This document shows positions 32,501 through 44,326 of a stretch of 64,000 nt of DNA, in pieces. Each line of letters starts with the position of its first letter. Positions within the stretch are counted from its first letter, which is position 1. The notes under the pieces are model-generated. The model did no database searches, was not told the origin of the DNA, and saw only the letters and a list, made by a program, of their open reading frames with translations. A program made the translations under genes and the position numbers. The DNA is from Macrocystis pyrifera (Eukaryota > Sar > Phaeophyceae > Laminariales > Laminariaceae), in NCBI GenBank assembly GCA_031763025.1, contig JASSKH010000023.1:2569501-2633500 (forward strand). Direction: 5' to 3'.

Positions 32501-35500
32501 AGATTCAGTGTGCTCCTACACATTTAACACGCAGATGAACGATCATCTTGTACAGGACGATGCTGTCAGGACGGAGGAAGAACCAATAATATAACCGAGA
32601 CGCCGTAGTCTTTCAAACAACACCAGGTATCAGATACAGAGTAGTGTACAGTATGTGTCCGATAAAAATAAAAATCCCGTATAGATCGCATCAACCAATG
32701 TCGCGGGTGACGAGCTTGTCAATCTCATTTTCGTGTTGTGTGTGTAAAGAGAGGCATGATTACCCTCGCGAGGTCGATAGTTGTAAACCCCTAGATAGAA
32801 TAGTGACCGGGTGAGAGCCGCTCGCCAAGATCGGCACTGACATTCTATGAAACGGGCTATCCCGTCTGGCTACACACAGGCACACAGAATTTCGTGCGAA
32901 CCTGGTTCATCTTTAGTCACTGTCGGCTTCGGTTCCTACATCCAGACCCCCAAATTAGGATGGTGCACCAAAGGCAGCGAGAGCAAGCCGTCCACTCGCA
33001 CATCCTCACAGATTAGCAGGCGCGGTGTCGACGCCACGTGCGTATGAGGTGCAGCGAAATTTACCTTTTGCATATTGTTGATACTGTCTGTATACAGTAC
33101 ATTATACAAAGGGTGCGTACCTTGCCGAGTGCCACGATTCCAACGTTGTAGGTGACGACGTCAACCTTAAGCTTCTCCGTCCGTATTGCTTCGAGCAAAC
33201 CTGCACGGCAAAAGGCAGACAACCAGTCAGTGCTTGCCCCAAATTCGAGGGTGCGTCAAATATGATGTATCGAGATTGCACAATTATGCCTCGATTTCGT
33301 GCAAACCTCGCAGGCAGCGCCTTGGCGGTTGGTTGTTCCTGTAGGCGATGCTAATACCATGCCTTTAGACCTTGATATACAAACTAGTTTTAGCGTATGG
33401 CGCGGACAGTCATAGGGTCAACCCGCGGTCTCCATGTTTGTGTGGGGGGTAGAGTTGGGGGTAGGGCCGCAAACAGGGGGCCCATTCGCTCAGCTCTTCA
33501 GGTGCAGCGTACTCGACGTTTCTCTATAATAGGCGATACTACTATCATGGGTAACAGGTACTCACGAATGGTGCAGTCAGCCGTGTCGGCCTTCTCCGAA
33601 GCTTCCAAAACCTGGGTCAGCAACCGCTCGTCGGCTGGGCAGCCCGCTTTCTCCATGGCAGCGAGCAAAGTCTCCGCCACATTCCATCGGTTGCTTCGGA
33701 CGCACTGCCGAGTCAAAAATCCAAGGGTGAGGGTGCCAACAGCATCGCCAGAAGAAACGGATGAAACACACTGTAGTGCGAGTGCATGGGCGGTGCTTGG
33801 AAGGCGAAACGGCCCAAAGCAAATACAGAAAGGTAAGTAACGCCGCCAAGTCGCACGCAAGTTTTGATGACACGCATGACACACCACCACAGACCCCCAT
33901 GCTCGTCGAGCGGCATTCTGAGTGCGACATCAAAGTGTTGATCTTCGCCGAATGGCAGTTTCAAGGAACAAGTGCAGCAGTGAGTAAGTAGCTTTGACGC
34001 GGAATTCTACGAAATGGGGAGAAAAAAAAGTGCCGTGGTATACATATACTAGTAGGTGCTATACACCAAGTATGACGGAAGAAGTACCGTCGTATACATA
34101 CCCTACTGTAGTATGTCCTACTGTAGTAGGTGGTATAGAGGGAGAAAGAGAAAGAGAAAGACATGTGTCACCTACCCATGACGGGGGGAACGTATGAAGT
34201 AATCAGAACCAAAAATCCGGTGACTGAAACACACCACTCTGGCCGAAAATATAAGGATATGTTATACACTAGTATCAAAACCAACCGTTCCCTATATTTC
34301 CGTCCAGAGTAGTACACTGTTACTTGTTGTTTGGGTCCATCGTGGCACCTGATTACTATCGCCCCCCATACATGTATTGTTATGTATCGTCATGTATCGT
34401 GACTTATGAGGGTAGGACAGGGAAATAGGACTCATAACCTATTAATAATATGGCGTGTGAAGATACTGTACACTGTAGGGGGATACATGGTTTTTGGGTC
34501 CATCGTGAGTTCTGATCACTATGTATTAGTATGGTCCTCTGTAATATGTATTAGGTTACCAGGCATATAACAAGACGTTTATCCTCTTGTCTCACCGCCA
34601 GCAGCACCGATCGAAACATCGGTTTCAGCACAGCCTTGTCGTTGCCAAACTTTTTCTCCGCTTCCCTGAATATCTCCATGGCAGCTTCCCACTTCCTCGC
34701 TCGGGAACACGCATCTATGGCGGCTTCGTAGCATTGCTTTTGTGAGGGATAATCAGACAGCATACACCAAGAGGACACGAGAAAACATAAGAGGGCAAAA
34801 CAAAGCAACGAGGGTTCGCATAGGATGGCAAAATGCGGCCTATAAGGTATGAAACAACGAACACTCCCTGCAAGAGCGCAAACATGCAAAAACTTACCGT
34901 GAGCTCACAAGAATCCCCCCGCACAACCCCTTACTACAAGGTCCACCATCGAACACCCATGGATAGTAATTTGCTCCATTTCCCAATACGCCTGATGGTT
35001 GTATGCACTCTTACGCGATTCGGTTAATACTCTTCATCCACTGCGACTCTTCGGCGAATCGCGCGAGACCAGAGCAAAAATTGATCATGTTGCAGGAGTG
35101 TTGCAGAGTTTTGCTGCTGCACAGCGTTGAAATGCTACCAGTTCCATCAATAGGATATCGCGTTGCAGTATCGCAAGGCTTGTATGTTACCCACACAATG
35201 CATACACAGCATGTGACGCATACAGTACAACAGTAGCGCCAAATACAGTAAACATTTAAACGTGTGCCGCGCCGAGGTGTGTTTGCCGAGCTTACCGGCC
35301 CGCGCATAACCCCGTGGCTTTCTGCTCCGTTGAAAACCTCCATCGCGAAATCCCACTTCATGCCATTGCCGCACGCTGCGATGGCCTTGCTGTAGCACGT
35401 ATCGTTGCCCACAACCCCTTTGCGCGCGACCGGGGGGTAGTCAAGAAATAGTATTATTAATAGTACAAGAGGTGGAAAAGGAGGGAAGCAAAGGTCAAGC

Positions 35501-38500
35501 ACGAGAAAGCTAGGGTGATGCATAGTTGATCAAACGTACCGCAATCAGTAGTACGAGGTGGCTACAGAGCCCTACACATATACAGTAGTCCAGTTCAACC
35601 CGACCTCGAGGACAAAATCTCTACCGTGGCATTCAGTATATAGGTACAGTAGAGGCGATCATGGCAGCAACATGCACAAGACTGTGTGATGGTCGCAGCG
35701 TCGCGGTCCTCATGGCGTACAATGGTTGCATTTTGAAAGCGAGAAAAAAAAGTGGCAACTGCGTGCACGCCCCTTCGCAAGTCAAGCGTGTTGGCAACAA
35801 CTCAATTCTCACTAACTGGTACTGATGGTAGTCAGTGGATGCCTGCCGTAAGCCTTACTGGTAGTACTGTAGTGTTGCGCAAGGCTCTATACCTAATGTC
35901 CTGGAACGCTACTTATCCCACCGCACATAGTTCAAAGTTTCGAATAACTTCGATTTTGCCGGGTAACACCGGCATTCCGCGTACTGCACTAAGAATGACA
36001 CAAGTCATGGCTCACTCCAACAAGTCCCCCAGATTTCACTACTTGACTACACCCGAGAATCTAAAATGTAAACAATACCCTCTGCTTTGTACCAGCGTCT
36101 CCTTGTATGACCCTCCACACGTAGCCATACCTTGCTCTAGCATACGGCCGAGAAGGTCGTGTGCCGCAATGGCACTTCTCTCGTTCCCCGCCATGGCCAA
36201 TCTGCAAGAGACCAAGAGACGCGTTGTCCCAAGATGAGAACAAGCACGAACGTCAGTATTGGCATTGGCATTGACATTGACATCAACACGAGCATTAATA
36301 TCAGCATGTTTTTACACGTCGGCAAAAACATCAGCATCAGCAAAAACATCAGCATTAGCACAACCATCTATTTTAATAACACCAGGATCAGCGTCAGCAC
36401 ACGCATCAGCGCCAGCACCAAGAGCAAACATATGTACCGCGTGCGATTATATTCCCAGCCTTGCCCTCGGTGGTGTCAATGGCCATTTCTCGTCACACCC
36501 GCCTTGTCCCAACCATGGAACTACGCGCACGTGCATGGCACCAATGATGTAAAGACTAGCCTAATCGATATATAACACAATCGCTACATTGTACTACAGT
36601 GATACAGGAAACTCACGCCAAAAGAAAAGTGTGGCTGTGGACGACCCGGAGAAGAAAGTCATAAAACTACTATTGATCGTACCTGGCGATGGTCATTCTT
36701 GGATTCAATCAAATCGTGAAAGAAAATCCAACCATACCAGGTAATAGTTATCATACGGTATGAGCATCCCGATGTAATTAGCTGAAACCCAACGAACGGA
36801 AACGTACGTCGTCTAGAAAAAGCCATAAACTCTTTAGCGCGCAGTGATCGGACTGCTTTTCCCACAGCGCACCCGGGCGAAGCAATGGCGTACACTGGCA
36901 ACGGGCGATATCATGGTGCAGAACAAGATGATACATGGCAGTGATGGTAATGACGGCAGTGACCAGCTCACTCACGCGGCAAATGTAGCCGAATAGGAAA
37001 CGACGTTCGGCTCCACTCCGTCAGTCTGCATAGATGCGAGGATGCTCACGGCCTTCTTCCAGTCACCAGCCTGTACGTTCAGCGTGCGAGAGCAATGTCT
37101 TCGTATTTTTAGAACTGCGACAAAATATTCCATCGTACTATTTCCAAGTGGACTGTCTCCAAAAATATGGGTGCAGTTATAACTAAGGGTGGAGCTTTAT
37201 TTCCACCCGTACATGGCATACCATGGCATGGACGACAGACAAGAGATACGTCATGTCGGCAACGAAGGTTCAAAAACAGAAGATGGCCAAGTCCACCAAA
37301 AAGGAGCAAAACTGCGCGCATTTCCCCAGCAGAAGAATCACTCGAACAGCGCGCTGAATGAGTAACGCTAGGGTTAAGTAGTAGAGATGAGGTACCCGTA
37401 AAAGAGCAAACTGTCGTCCAGCGAACGACTTCGCACGCTGTCTGTGGTACCGCACTTCTCGCAATGAATCGTAGCCGGCTCCCATGCGGTTTCGAGTACG
37501 CTTGAATCTGGGAGCAGCAGCGCATGTGGAAATCAGTGACATTTTACGGTGTAAAGTCGCAACGTCACACCATCCTTACGAGCAACACACCGCGAAACTC
37601 GGGAAGAAAATTCGGCAAGGTAGCACCCCCTTTCAACATCGTTCGTTGCCACCGCGACAACAAGACGATTTCATGGAAGCCACACACGCCTCCTGCACAG
37701 TGCAGAACTGTCTTCCTAAAGCAAAAAGCAACTGAGCAGCAGCAATTGGGCGCGCACTCACTCTGGCTGCTGCGGTGATCAGCCCCGTGCAAGTGAAAGA
37801 ATCCGGCTTGACTCCGTTCTCCATCATTTCTTGGTAAAGCGACATCGCCTTTTTCTGGCTGCTGCGCTTTGCCGCAGGCTGAGATGACGACGTTATAGCT
37901 CACCAGACACTGAGCAAACGTCACCAGATCGACCAAGGTAACATTCCAGTGTTTTTCGGTGTTTTTCGTCGTGTACTTTGGTGCGACGCAATGGCATCTT
38001 CGCGACGACATAATGCGTACGCAGTTGGGCACTTAACTATAGGCGCGGGTGGACAGCACCTATCCCCTGCATGACGACGAAGCAATGGCTACATTGTTCT
38101 GCGCCATGAAAGCGCAAATGCCGCTTGACATAACACATTGCTCATCTACATAGACTGCGTGCGTGACAAGCTCCGCGGCCGTTCGGTTCAGGCCCCTGAG
38201 GTATGTATACCTAAAAGGCCGGCGCAAGCCCTAAAACCTATTGTTGCTACTGCTCACGGCTGTCCCCATCGACTCACCAGCGCTACACCCCGAGCAATCA
38301 ACAGCGCTTGTGACCGCCGTTTTGGGGTTTCGTTTACCGAGGAGCTCGCGTGCGCAGTGTGATACTTCAGTTGATCAGCGAAACAAGATACAGTCAGGCG
38401 AGGTACAAGGGGAAGGTACGTACGACGGAAAGGTACAAGACCGGCCTGACGCCGGTCCTCGGTTCTGCGCCAAATGCCACTGACTGGGCCACCGTATATG

Positions 38501-41500
38501 CCGGTGAACAAGCGCCACTGACCGAGGCGATTGGGGTATTTGGGTCAATTGATGCAACTGAGGCAACAGAGGTAAGTTAGATGACAAAAGGTAACATTAA
38601 CATTGGGGTGGTTGAGGGGGTCTCACCGGCTTGATCCCCTTCTCTTTCATCGCTCCAAAGAGCTCCAGCGCTTTCACCAACTGACCGTTTCGAACATAAG
38701 CGCTGAGCACAGTGTTGTACGTCTTGCGGTGGATCTACGAGCGGTAGCAAAATAAACAATACGGAAAACACACAAAGGCAGCGAGAACGTTCCGGGTGAG
38801 GTGGTCGATCAGCGATATTCAAGTTGAAGCAGACTTGCCGTGACTGGGCATGATCACGAGGGTAGACGGTGCTGTAGCTCTTGCCAAGCCGATGTACGAC
38901 TGCAACCCGACGACGTCAAGGAAGACTTGATTTTTCGAGCATGTTACACTTGCTGCTGGGGGGTCGACTGCGCTGAACCGCAATGTTTCGGCGACGGCAG
39001 TCGCAGTCAAAAAAGCAATACCGCTAGATGTTTACCAATAGCAATGTGTGTGTTGTCTTCACATTAAACCGTTATTTCTACCCAATTACAACAGTACAGC
39101 CAGTGTCCGTCCTGATTTATTATCCTAGAGAGATACCAGGTACTCATTGTGTGGTCACAAACTGTGAGATGGAGAAAAGCCCAAACGAAAATGATCGCAA
39201 ATGAATGGGTAAAGCAAGTGAACTGCCAACGTAGCGAGTACGAGAACATAACAACACACGCCAGGCCAGAAAATAAGAACAAAAAGGGAATAAAACAAAA
39301 CTAATCATTAAATGAAACATAATCCAATTGACGCAAACAGATCAGAAAGGCTGCTAGAAAGAAACGGATACGTACTCAAGAGGAACAAATAACTGCTGCA
39401 CGGCCGAAGCAACACGAAGGAGGAGGAAGATACTGGCATAAGGGTGGCGGGGAATAAAGGAAACAAAAAGAGAAACAAGGCGAATAGCAAGGAAGAGGCA
39501 AGAGATAAATGGTAAATTTATACTCAAGGCGGTGATCCTAGTAACATGGGCTCCCGTCTCGGCTACAAAACCGATTCGGGTGTCAAGTATCGGTACTGCC
39601 GCTGTCGCGCCACCTCCCAGTGCGCAACTGAGCAATAGAAAGGAAAAAAAAAGAGGATTACATTATGGATGTCATGAAGGTTTAAAATGGCTGCTGCATG
39701 CCTACCGCTGGCCGAGAATGCTTCTGTAAAAAGTCCTGCTGGAACGCACAAAAGCCGTTGAGATTCACGGCTGGCGTGTATGTGAATGCGTAATATAGCA
39801 CGGAAACATGAAACAAGTTGTAGGCACCCGCTGCGCGATAGACACCGATGATTCGGCAACGACCACGGGCTACAACAGTATAGTATAGTACAGTACATAC
39901 ATTCCACCGATTACAAACGACTGCCGGCGCAAGAACTCGAAATATGCGGCATGTCTTCGGCGCTCAAGTTACGAACACTCTTCCTTCTCCGCAAACAGCG
40001 CCAATTGGGATCGACCTCTACCTCACCTCGGTGCCCTCGGCCTCCATCTCGTCGAGATACTGAGCAGCCTTTTGCCACTGCCCAGCTCGACCACAAGCGC
40101 TAACCACAGCCGTGTAGCTGCGGGCAAGAAAAGCACAGCATGCACGTACAGGTAGGTGGAAAATCAAACACGGCGTTCCTTGACGTTGCGTCCAGCACGG
40201 TCGATCATCTGAATACATCATGCCCGAACACACCTCGGGTCTACAAAACAACCTTACTATTACTTGTAGGGTTCAAGAGGGAGAACAAGCCAAAGCGCGA
40301 GAGCGAGGCTGTCGTAAACCCAAACGTTTCGCGAAACTATTCACCTGTGAGAGTTCACTTGCAAGCCCTCGGCTAGCATGTCATCTACCAGCTGAACGGC
40401 TGCGCGCCATTGTCCTTGGTCACCGCACTTCCAACAAAACAACAAAAAGGGGAAGGCAAAACGGGGGTAAGCTGCAAAGGAGATAAAAACACGTTAAACA
40501 AGCACTAAACGTCGTACACACGATGCGCAGGTGTTTGTCCGGCCAAATGGTGCTGTTGAACCAACAAGTGACGAAACATACATCTTGATGCCTTAGGCCC
40601 TGCGAGGGTCACACATCGCAAGCCGTCTGAGGCCCCAACGTCGGTTCCGACGGTGCTGTTATCATTGCATTACCGAGTAAAAGCAGGATAGCCCGAGGTT
40701 GCAAGAGACAACCTCCTGTACGTGGAAAACTACACAAAGTCCGGGAAATGTTCGGTCAGGAAATATTTAATCCCTGGCTATTTGTGGCACTCACCGAGCG
40801 GAGGACGATAGCATGGTTCACGGTGGTCGTGGGGATGCCTTTATCCCGCATCTCCTGCAGAAGGTCCAAACACACTCGCCATTTCCCACACGTTGCGCAC
40901 CTGCCAAGATAGCCATGTAGCTGTGAATCCATTACTTCAAAAGTCTTGCCCTACAAGCCGTATGTGATGTGTGATGTAGAACGTGCCATAAATAGCTACA
41001 ACCTAGTTTCCGTACACGCCTCTTGATACTACAACGCTCACTCGCAAAGTCCTAACGATGCCAGCATGGTTCTCCGCCATTGACAATGTGGGCTCGTACA
41101 AAGAAAAAAATATCTCCGAAAACGTGGCCGGTTGCGCTCTCTCAAGAACACACTTATCAAACACATGATCCAGACATTGCCGGTCGGGGCTGGATCGCGG
41201 ACGAGTGCTCACGTTTCGATCACTGCTCGATAGCTGAACGAGTCCGGCCCATCAGTGGCACCTCGTAGTTGTCCCAGCAGTTGAAGAGCCGTGTCCCACT
41301 TCCTCGCTTTCCGAAGCCTGTCATGGCGGACAAGCACGCGTGATAGTGTTAGAGCCGGGTAGGAGACAGAGGGAACAAAGGACACGCAGATAGCACGGGT
41401 GCAGACAGCTGATCTATACATCGGTTCCTGATGAGTGCTCTATTCAGGATCGAACTGTGTACGTTATGTCTCGTTCAAGGCCAAGATCTAGCGAAACACG

Positions 41501-42663
41501 CCTTCGCTAAGATACGAGTGCCGAAAATGTGCTGTGTAGATGATATAACCCGGTATCATAAATACCAAAAGTAGCAAGCAACTTACGCATCGAGGACGGC
41601 GTTCACGCTCCACAAAGTTGGTTCCAATCCTGAAGCCTGCATCCTCCCCAGGAGGTGGTGGCCCTCTTTCCATCGTCCGCAGTTGCCGAGGGTTGTCAGC
41701 AAAGCGTTGAGGGTGCCGACGCTCATCGCGAAGCCTTCTGATTGAGCTCGCTGCATTGCGGGCATCACGACCGAGGTTGTTCGGGAAAGGAGATAAGATG
41801 GCTGGAGTCAGTGGAGTCAGTCACTCTTCGCTGTACCCACAAGCATGACTTAAACGATACGGTGTGAGGTTTCCATGAACTGATTGCTTATTAACTGTTT
41901 GCGAAATCACTCAAGCACCATCCAAATAAAAGCGCGTGGAGCAAGGCCACTCTCGCCTACTCGTAGATATTAATAGCTTGATGATTGGGCTTGAATATGT
42001 GTCGGAGAGCAAGTTTTTAGCGCATCTCAAAGATCAATCCGGGTGTAATACGCATGAACGATAGCAGTCCATGCCGATAGCCGAGAGGTTTTTAGCATCC
42101 GCAAAATTCGGGTTATCTCGTGCCATGCGCCATGCGCCGTCATCAAAACAAAACGGAATGGAGCAGCACAAAATCACGAAGAATTCCAGGTACACGAGTT
42201 TGTGCGCAGCGGCTAGCATAATAATACCAGGATGAATATCATGAACGCAAGACCCCCCATGTTCGCGTGACAAGCTACGTTGAATAACGTCAACACCTGG
42301 CCAGTTGGGCCTGAACTCTCAACCACAAGCACGCCATCACACGACGTCTCCACAAACTGGCCGTCACCACAGGCTTTCCGATTCCCCGCGGTGACGTAAA
42401 AATATCATCTACAAGTCTTGACAGTCATTTGGTCCACTGACACACATCGTTCTCCCACAGAGAAGCATGCTCATGTCAGCAAGGTACTACAAACGTATCT
42501 GCACCTTCTCCAGCTCAAGTGCCAGGCTCCATCGCCTGCTCCTCGCCATGGCGACGATAGCACTCGAGAAAATGCCAGCATTGGCAGGGATGCCTTTTTC
42601 TGTCGGCTGCATCAGTTCCTCCACCTTCTCCCACCGCATCTCGCGCCCAAGAACCTTCAAGGC
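29299..42663 (-). CDS. PPR gene B: pentatricopeptide-repeat protein (whole gene, spliced)
   Basis: The gene codes for a P-class pentatricopeptide-repeat protein with about 20 tandem 35-residue helix pairs. Such proteins bind single-stranded RNA in mitochondria or plastids and act in RNA processing, stability or translation. Repeats are seen exon by exon, for example SYTAVVSACGRAGQWQKAAQ and TYNSVLHALSMGGACDQAVE. About 19 exons of 60-228 bp are joined by GT-AG introns, and nearly every junction keeps phase and restores a whole repeat. No SMR, E/DYW or kinase-like tail is seen. The 5' end, including any targeting peptide, is not found; the first repeat-bearing exon lies near 42.5 kb. One exon (37762-37909) has an extra base, and the last exon shows a similar break. 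Target RNA is unknown. Confidence 0.88.
29823..30050 (-). CDS. PPR gene B exon
   Basis: 76 codons: VTERRVRSALKTCAAAGTWK, VARAVLEMAECNDGSAPLGW, then TMYDLVFETCISAGQPREAL ALLERMPAAGLE and GTGCGC. The acceptor AG belongs to a TACCTGGTAG copy of the dispersed motif. Confidence 0.85.
30683..30742 (-). CDS. PPR gene B exon (20 codons)
   Basis: AGQRRKVLEFFDTMLAQGIE between AATCGCAG and GTGAGA, phase 0. It completes helix B of one repeat. Confidence 0.85.
31518..31646. mobile_element. Palindromic MITE-like insertion in a PPR gene B intron
   Basis: GCTGTAATAGTATTATTAC followed by GGGGTCCATAGTTA is mirrored on the right side after an A/T-rich middle of about 60 bp. The imperfect inverted repeats are about 40 bp each. 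Target duplication is not evident. Confidence 0.55.
31720..31869 (-). CDS. PPR gene B exon
   Basis: 50 codons: ADVISYTTVIGGLGKAGEWR, KALRLFDVMPSAGVEPNGYT, YGAAIAACAQ, then GTGAGC. Phase 0 both sides. Confidence 0.9.
32313..32471 (-). CDS. PPR gene B exon
   Basis: 53 codons: FGLWEMALDVLNEIGDMANV, ITYNSVLHALSMGGACDQAV, ELLNRMKTEGRVH, then GTAAGA. Phase 0 both sides; acceptor TTTAATCAG. Confidence 0.9.
33121..33200 (-). CDS. PPR gene B exon
   Basis: 80 bp: LLEAIRTEKLKVDVVTYNVG IVALGK, entry phase 1, exit phase 0 at GTACGC. DVVTYNVGIVALGK is a textbook helix A. Confidence 0.9.
33566..33704 (-). CDS. PPR gene B exon
   Basis: It reads CVRSNRWNVAETLLAAMEKA GCPADERLLTQVLEASEKAD TADCTI, entry phase 0 after CTCGGCAG, exit phase 1 at GTGAGT. 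Confidence 0.85.
34237..34309. mobile_element. Small hairpin MITE (73 bp), copy 2
   Basis: Inverted ends CTCTGGCCGAAAATATA and TATATTTCCGTCCAGAG enclose a short middle containing ACTAGTATC. Read on the other strand it starts CTCTGGACGGAAATATAGG, close to the element at 17723-17793. It lies in an intron of PPR gene B. Confidence 0.55.
34596..34736 (-). CDS. PPR gene B exon
   Basis: 47 codons: QCYEAAIDACSRARKWEAAM EIFREAEKKFGNDKAVLKPM FRSVLLA, then GTGAGA. The linker after helix B is a few residues longer than canonical. Confidence 0.85.
35296..35417 (-). CDS. PPR gene B exon
   Basis: It reads VVGNDTCYSKAIAACGNGMK WDFAMEVFNGAESHGVMRGP, entry phase 1, exit phase 0 at GTAAGC. Confidence 0.85.
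36131..36201 (-). CDS. PPR gene B exon (short, divergent repeat)
   Basis: 71 bp: LAMAGNERSAIAAHDLLGRM LEQ, entry phase 2 after TCTTGCAG, exit phase 1 at GTATGG. The repeat lacks the usual tryptophan of helix B, but phases match both neighbours. Confidence 0.75.
36245..36412. repeat. Degenerate short tandem repeat (ATCAGC-like units)
   Basis: Units such as ATTGGC, ATTGACATC, AACATCAGCATCAGC and AACATCAGCATTAGC repeat irregularly. It lies within an intron of PPR gene B and yields a spurious Ile/Ser-rich open frame. Confidence 0.75.
36976..37070 (-). CDS. PPR gene B exon
   Basis: It reads AGDWKKAVSILASMQTDGVE PNVVSYSATFA, entry phase 0, exit phase 2 at GTGAGT. Confidence 0.9.
37762..37909 (-). 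CDS. PPR gene B exon with apparent one-base insertion
   Basis: Entry and exit are both phase 0, so the exon should be a multiple of three, but it is 148 bp. It begins CLVSYNVVISACGKAQQPEK and ends, in another frame, AMSLYQEMMENGVKPDSFTC and TGLITAAAR. The switch falls at a run of five A (37850-37854 as T on the + strand). With four A the repeat is uninterrupted. See findings. Confidence 0.85.
38627..38734 (-). CDS. PPR gene B exon
   Basis: 36 codons: IHRKTYNTVLSAYVRNGQLV KALELFGAMKEKGIKP, phase 0 both sides. One complete repeat per exon. Confidence 0.9.
40027..40117 (-). CDS. PPR gene B exon
   Basis: It reads YTAVVSACGRAGQWQKAAQY LDEMEAEGTE, entry phase 2 after CCCGCAG, exit phase 0 at GTGAGG. 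Nearly one complete repeat. Confidence 0.9.
40345..40427 (-). CDS. PPR gene B exon
   Basis: The exon encodes CGDQGQWRAAVQLVDDMLAE GLQVNSH and leaves in phase 2 (donor GTGAAT). Its acceptor is TTGGAAG. Confidence 0.8.
40795..40900 (-). CDS. PPR gene B exon
   Basis: It reads CATCGKWRVCLDLLQEMRDK then GIPTTTVNHAIVLRS, entry phase 2 and exit phase 0 at GTGAGT. One and a half helices of a canonical repeat. Confidence 0.85.
41213..41317 (-). CDS. PPR gene B exon
   Basis: It enters in phase 2 and reads LRKARKWDTALQLLGQLRGA then DSFSYRAVIET, leaving in phase 2 at GTGAGC. The join to both neighbours gives uninterrupted repeats (VLDA|LRKARKW and VIET|CATCGKW). Confidence 0.85.
41587..41804 (-). CDS. 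PPR gene B exon
   Basis: It contains VVMPAMQRAQSEGFAMSVGT, LNALLTTLGNCGRWKEGHHL and GRMQASGLEPTLWSVNAVLD, then GC|GTAAGT in phase 2. The right border is taken at a CTCCAG acceptor and is less certain than the left. Confidence 0.75.
42485..42663 (-). CDS. PPR gene B, first recognised exon
   Basis: The frame reads REMRWEKVEELMQPTEKGIP then NAGIFSSAIVAMARSRRWSL ALELEKVQ, about 1.5 PPR repeats. Acceptor and donor are approximate. Residues to join it to the exon at 41587 are not resolved, and a small exon near 42050-42110 (LSAWTAIVHAYYTR) may lie between. Confidence 0.65.
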
Positions 42664-43177
42664 ATAGCGTACGGGTAATCACGCGAGGTCGCACACGGAA
42701 ACAAGGTATGTACCAGGTATACATCATACCAGTTACCAAGTGTACAGATATCGCGGAGGGTGACGTGACAAGAGTGAGTACGGGTGACCACCAGTGGAGA
42801 TGCAGGTACAGGGCACAGTTCCGCACAGACAGTACAAGGTTCCCTGGGAAGCTTGTGGCATGCACACAACTTGATGCTGGTTCGCGTGCAAGGAGCACGC
42901 ACGTACATATAATATGAGCTACTACTGCAACTTGCTATTTGTACTCGTACTCGTACTCGTATGATATGCCTACGGCATACTTGAATGAAACTACGTACCA
43001 GGTAGAAGCTACGCTTGTATTATACCAGGTGCACTATTTACCAGGTATGTTGGCGCAGGCAACGCTCAAGGTAAATGTCACTCGACGTATTTACATACAG
43101 CACAGCAGTATACGGGGTATACATGACAACCTGGGTTTCACATCAAGTCGGTGGCAAGCGAATGAGTCGATACAACG

Positions 43178-43223
<46 letters not shown>

Positions 43224-43243
43224 CAGCAGCAGCAGCAGTAGTA
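43178..43243. repeat. GTA/GCA trinucleotide microsatellite
   Basis: About fourteen GTA units followed by GCA units. It explains serine-, tyrosine- and leucine-homopolymer open frames on both strands, which are not genes. Confidence 0.95.
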
Positions 43244-44326
43244 TCGAATCGAGGGATCGAGGCATCGGGGTAGTCTGGGAAGAGATATCGCCATGTACAT
43301 GCTGTAGCATCCGCGAAAGTGCAACACCCACAAGGCTTAACACAACCGAGCTCTCAAGTATCATGAGCCTATCACGAAGGCACCGAGAAGTAGGTTTCTC
43401 GTTCCCATTTTTCCCCAAATCTGAAAGTCGAGGAACAAATGGGATGAGGGGGCGAGGACCAAGCGAAACGTAGAAAACATGCCGACTGTGGCAGACGTTA
43501 TGCGTGCTTCGTTAGACGAAAGCGTATGGTAACTACGGTGGGGGGCAGGCTGCGGTATCTGAGAAAATATAGTGTGGGAGACCACCTACATAAACGCTCC
43601 GCCTTTGTCGCCCCTCAAGCACGACATAAGCGTATGTTAGTTCCGGAAGAACCGCACGGAGACACGCTACAACACTGCGTGCCGACAACCAGGTAAACGC
43701 GTTCCGGGTGCATCACACCGCGATCGCATACCTCAGCGCCTATCACCGTCAGAGGGGTCTGGAAAATCGTACACGACGTTCCCACGGGACAACCAACGGT
43801 AGCAGAACCCCTAATCAACTAGGCTACAAGTTTGGGGACAATAAGGATTAGAAGGCACCCGCAAAAAGGATACGCATCAAAAGAGCGACGGCATTGAGAT
43901 AAGAGAAGGGTCAACAAGTATGGGTGTGATCTCATGCCGCAGCAGAGAGAACCCTCATTGATCCCAAACTATATACGAATTAACGTACGACGCGATGTTA
44001 CAACAGTATCATGAGCCACGAGGAGGCTTTCCATGTCGTAATGCCTGCTGTTGTTGTTCCTGCTTCTAAGGCTGTATGTCATAGAGTTTCCAGGTACCAG
44101 GTATAGGTATGTAGCCTCCGTCTTGGGGTCACAACGGCAAGTTTAAACCTTTGTCTATCGTATACCTGGTACTCCATACCTATGGGACGTGTCCCTTCCC
44201 CTGCTGCTGTGGTACATACCCGTCAGAGCAGCAAGTCCTAAGTAGCAGTACTGCCTGCTGTTGCTGCTGCAGTGTTAGTTACGTCTGACAAAGCAAAATC
44301 GTCTAAACCGTACAACAGCAATTCGA

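Noticed and set aside
43075-43473. Serine-rich and leucine-rich open frames on both strands
   Set aside because: They are translations of the GTA/GCA microsatellite at 43178-43243.
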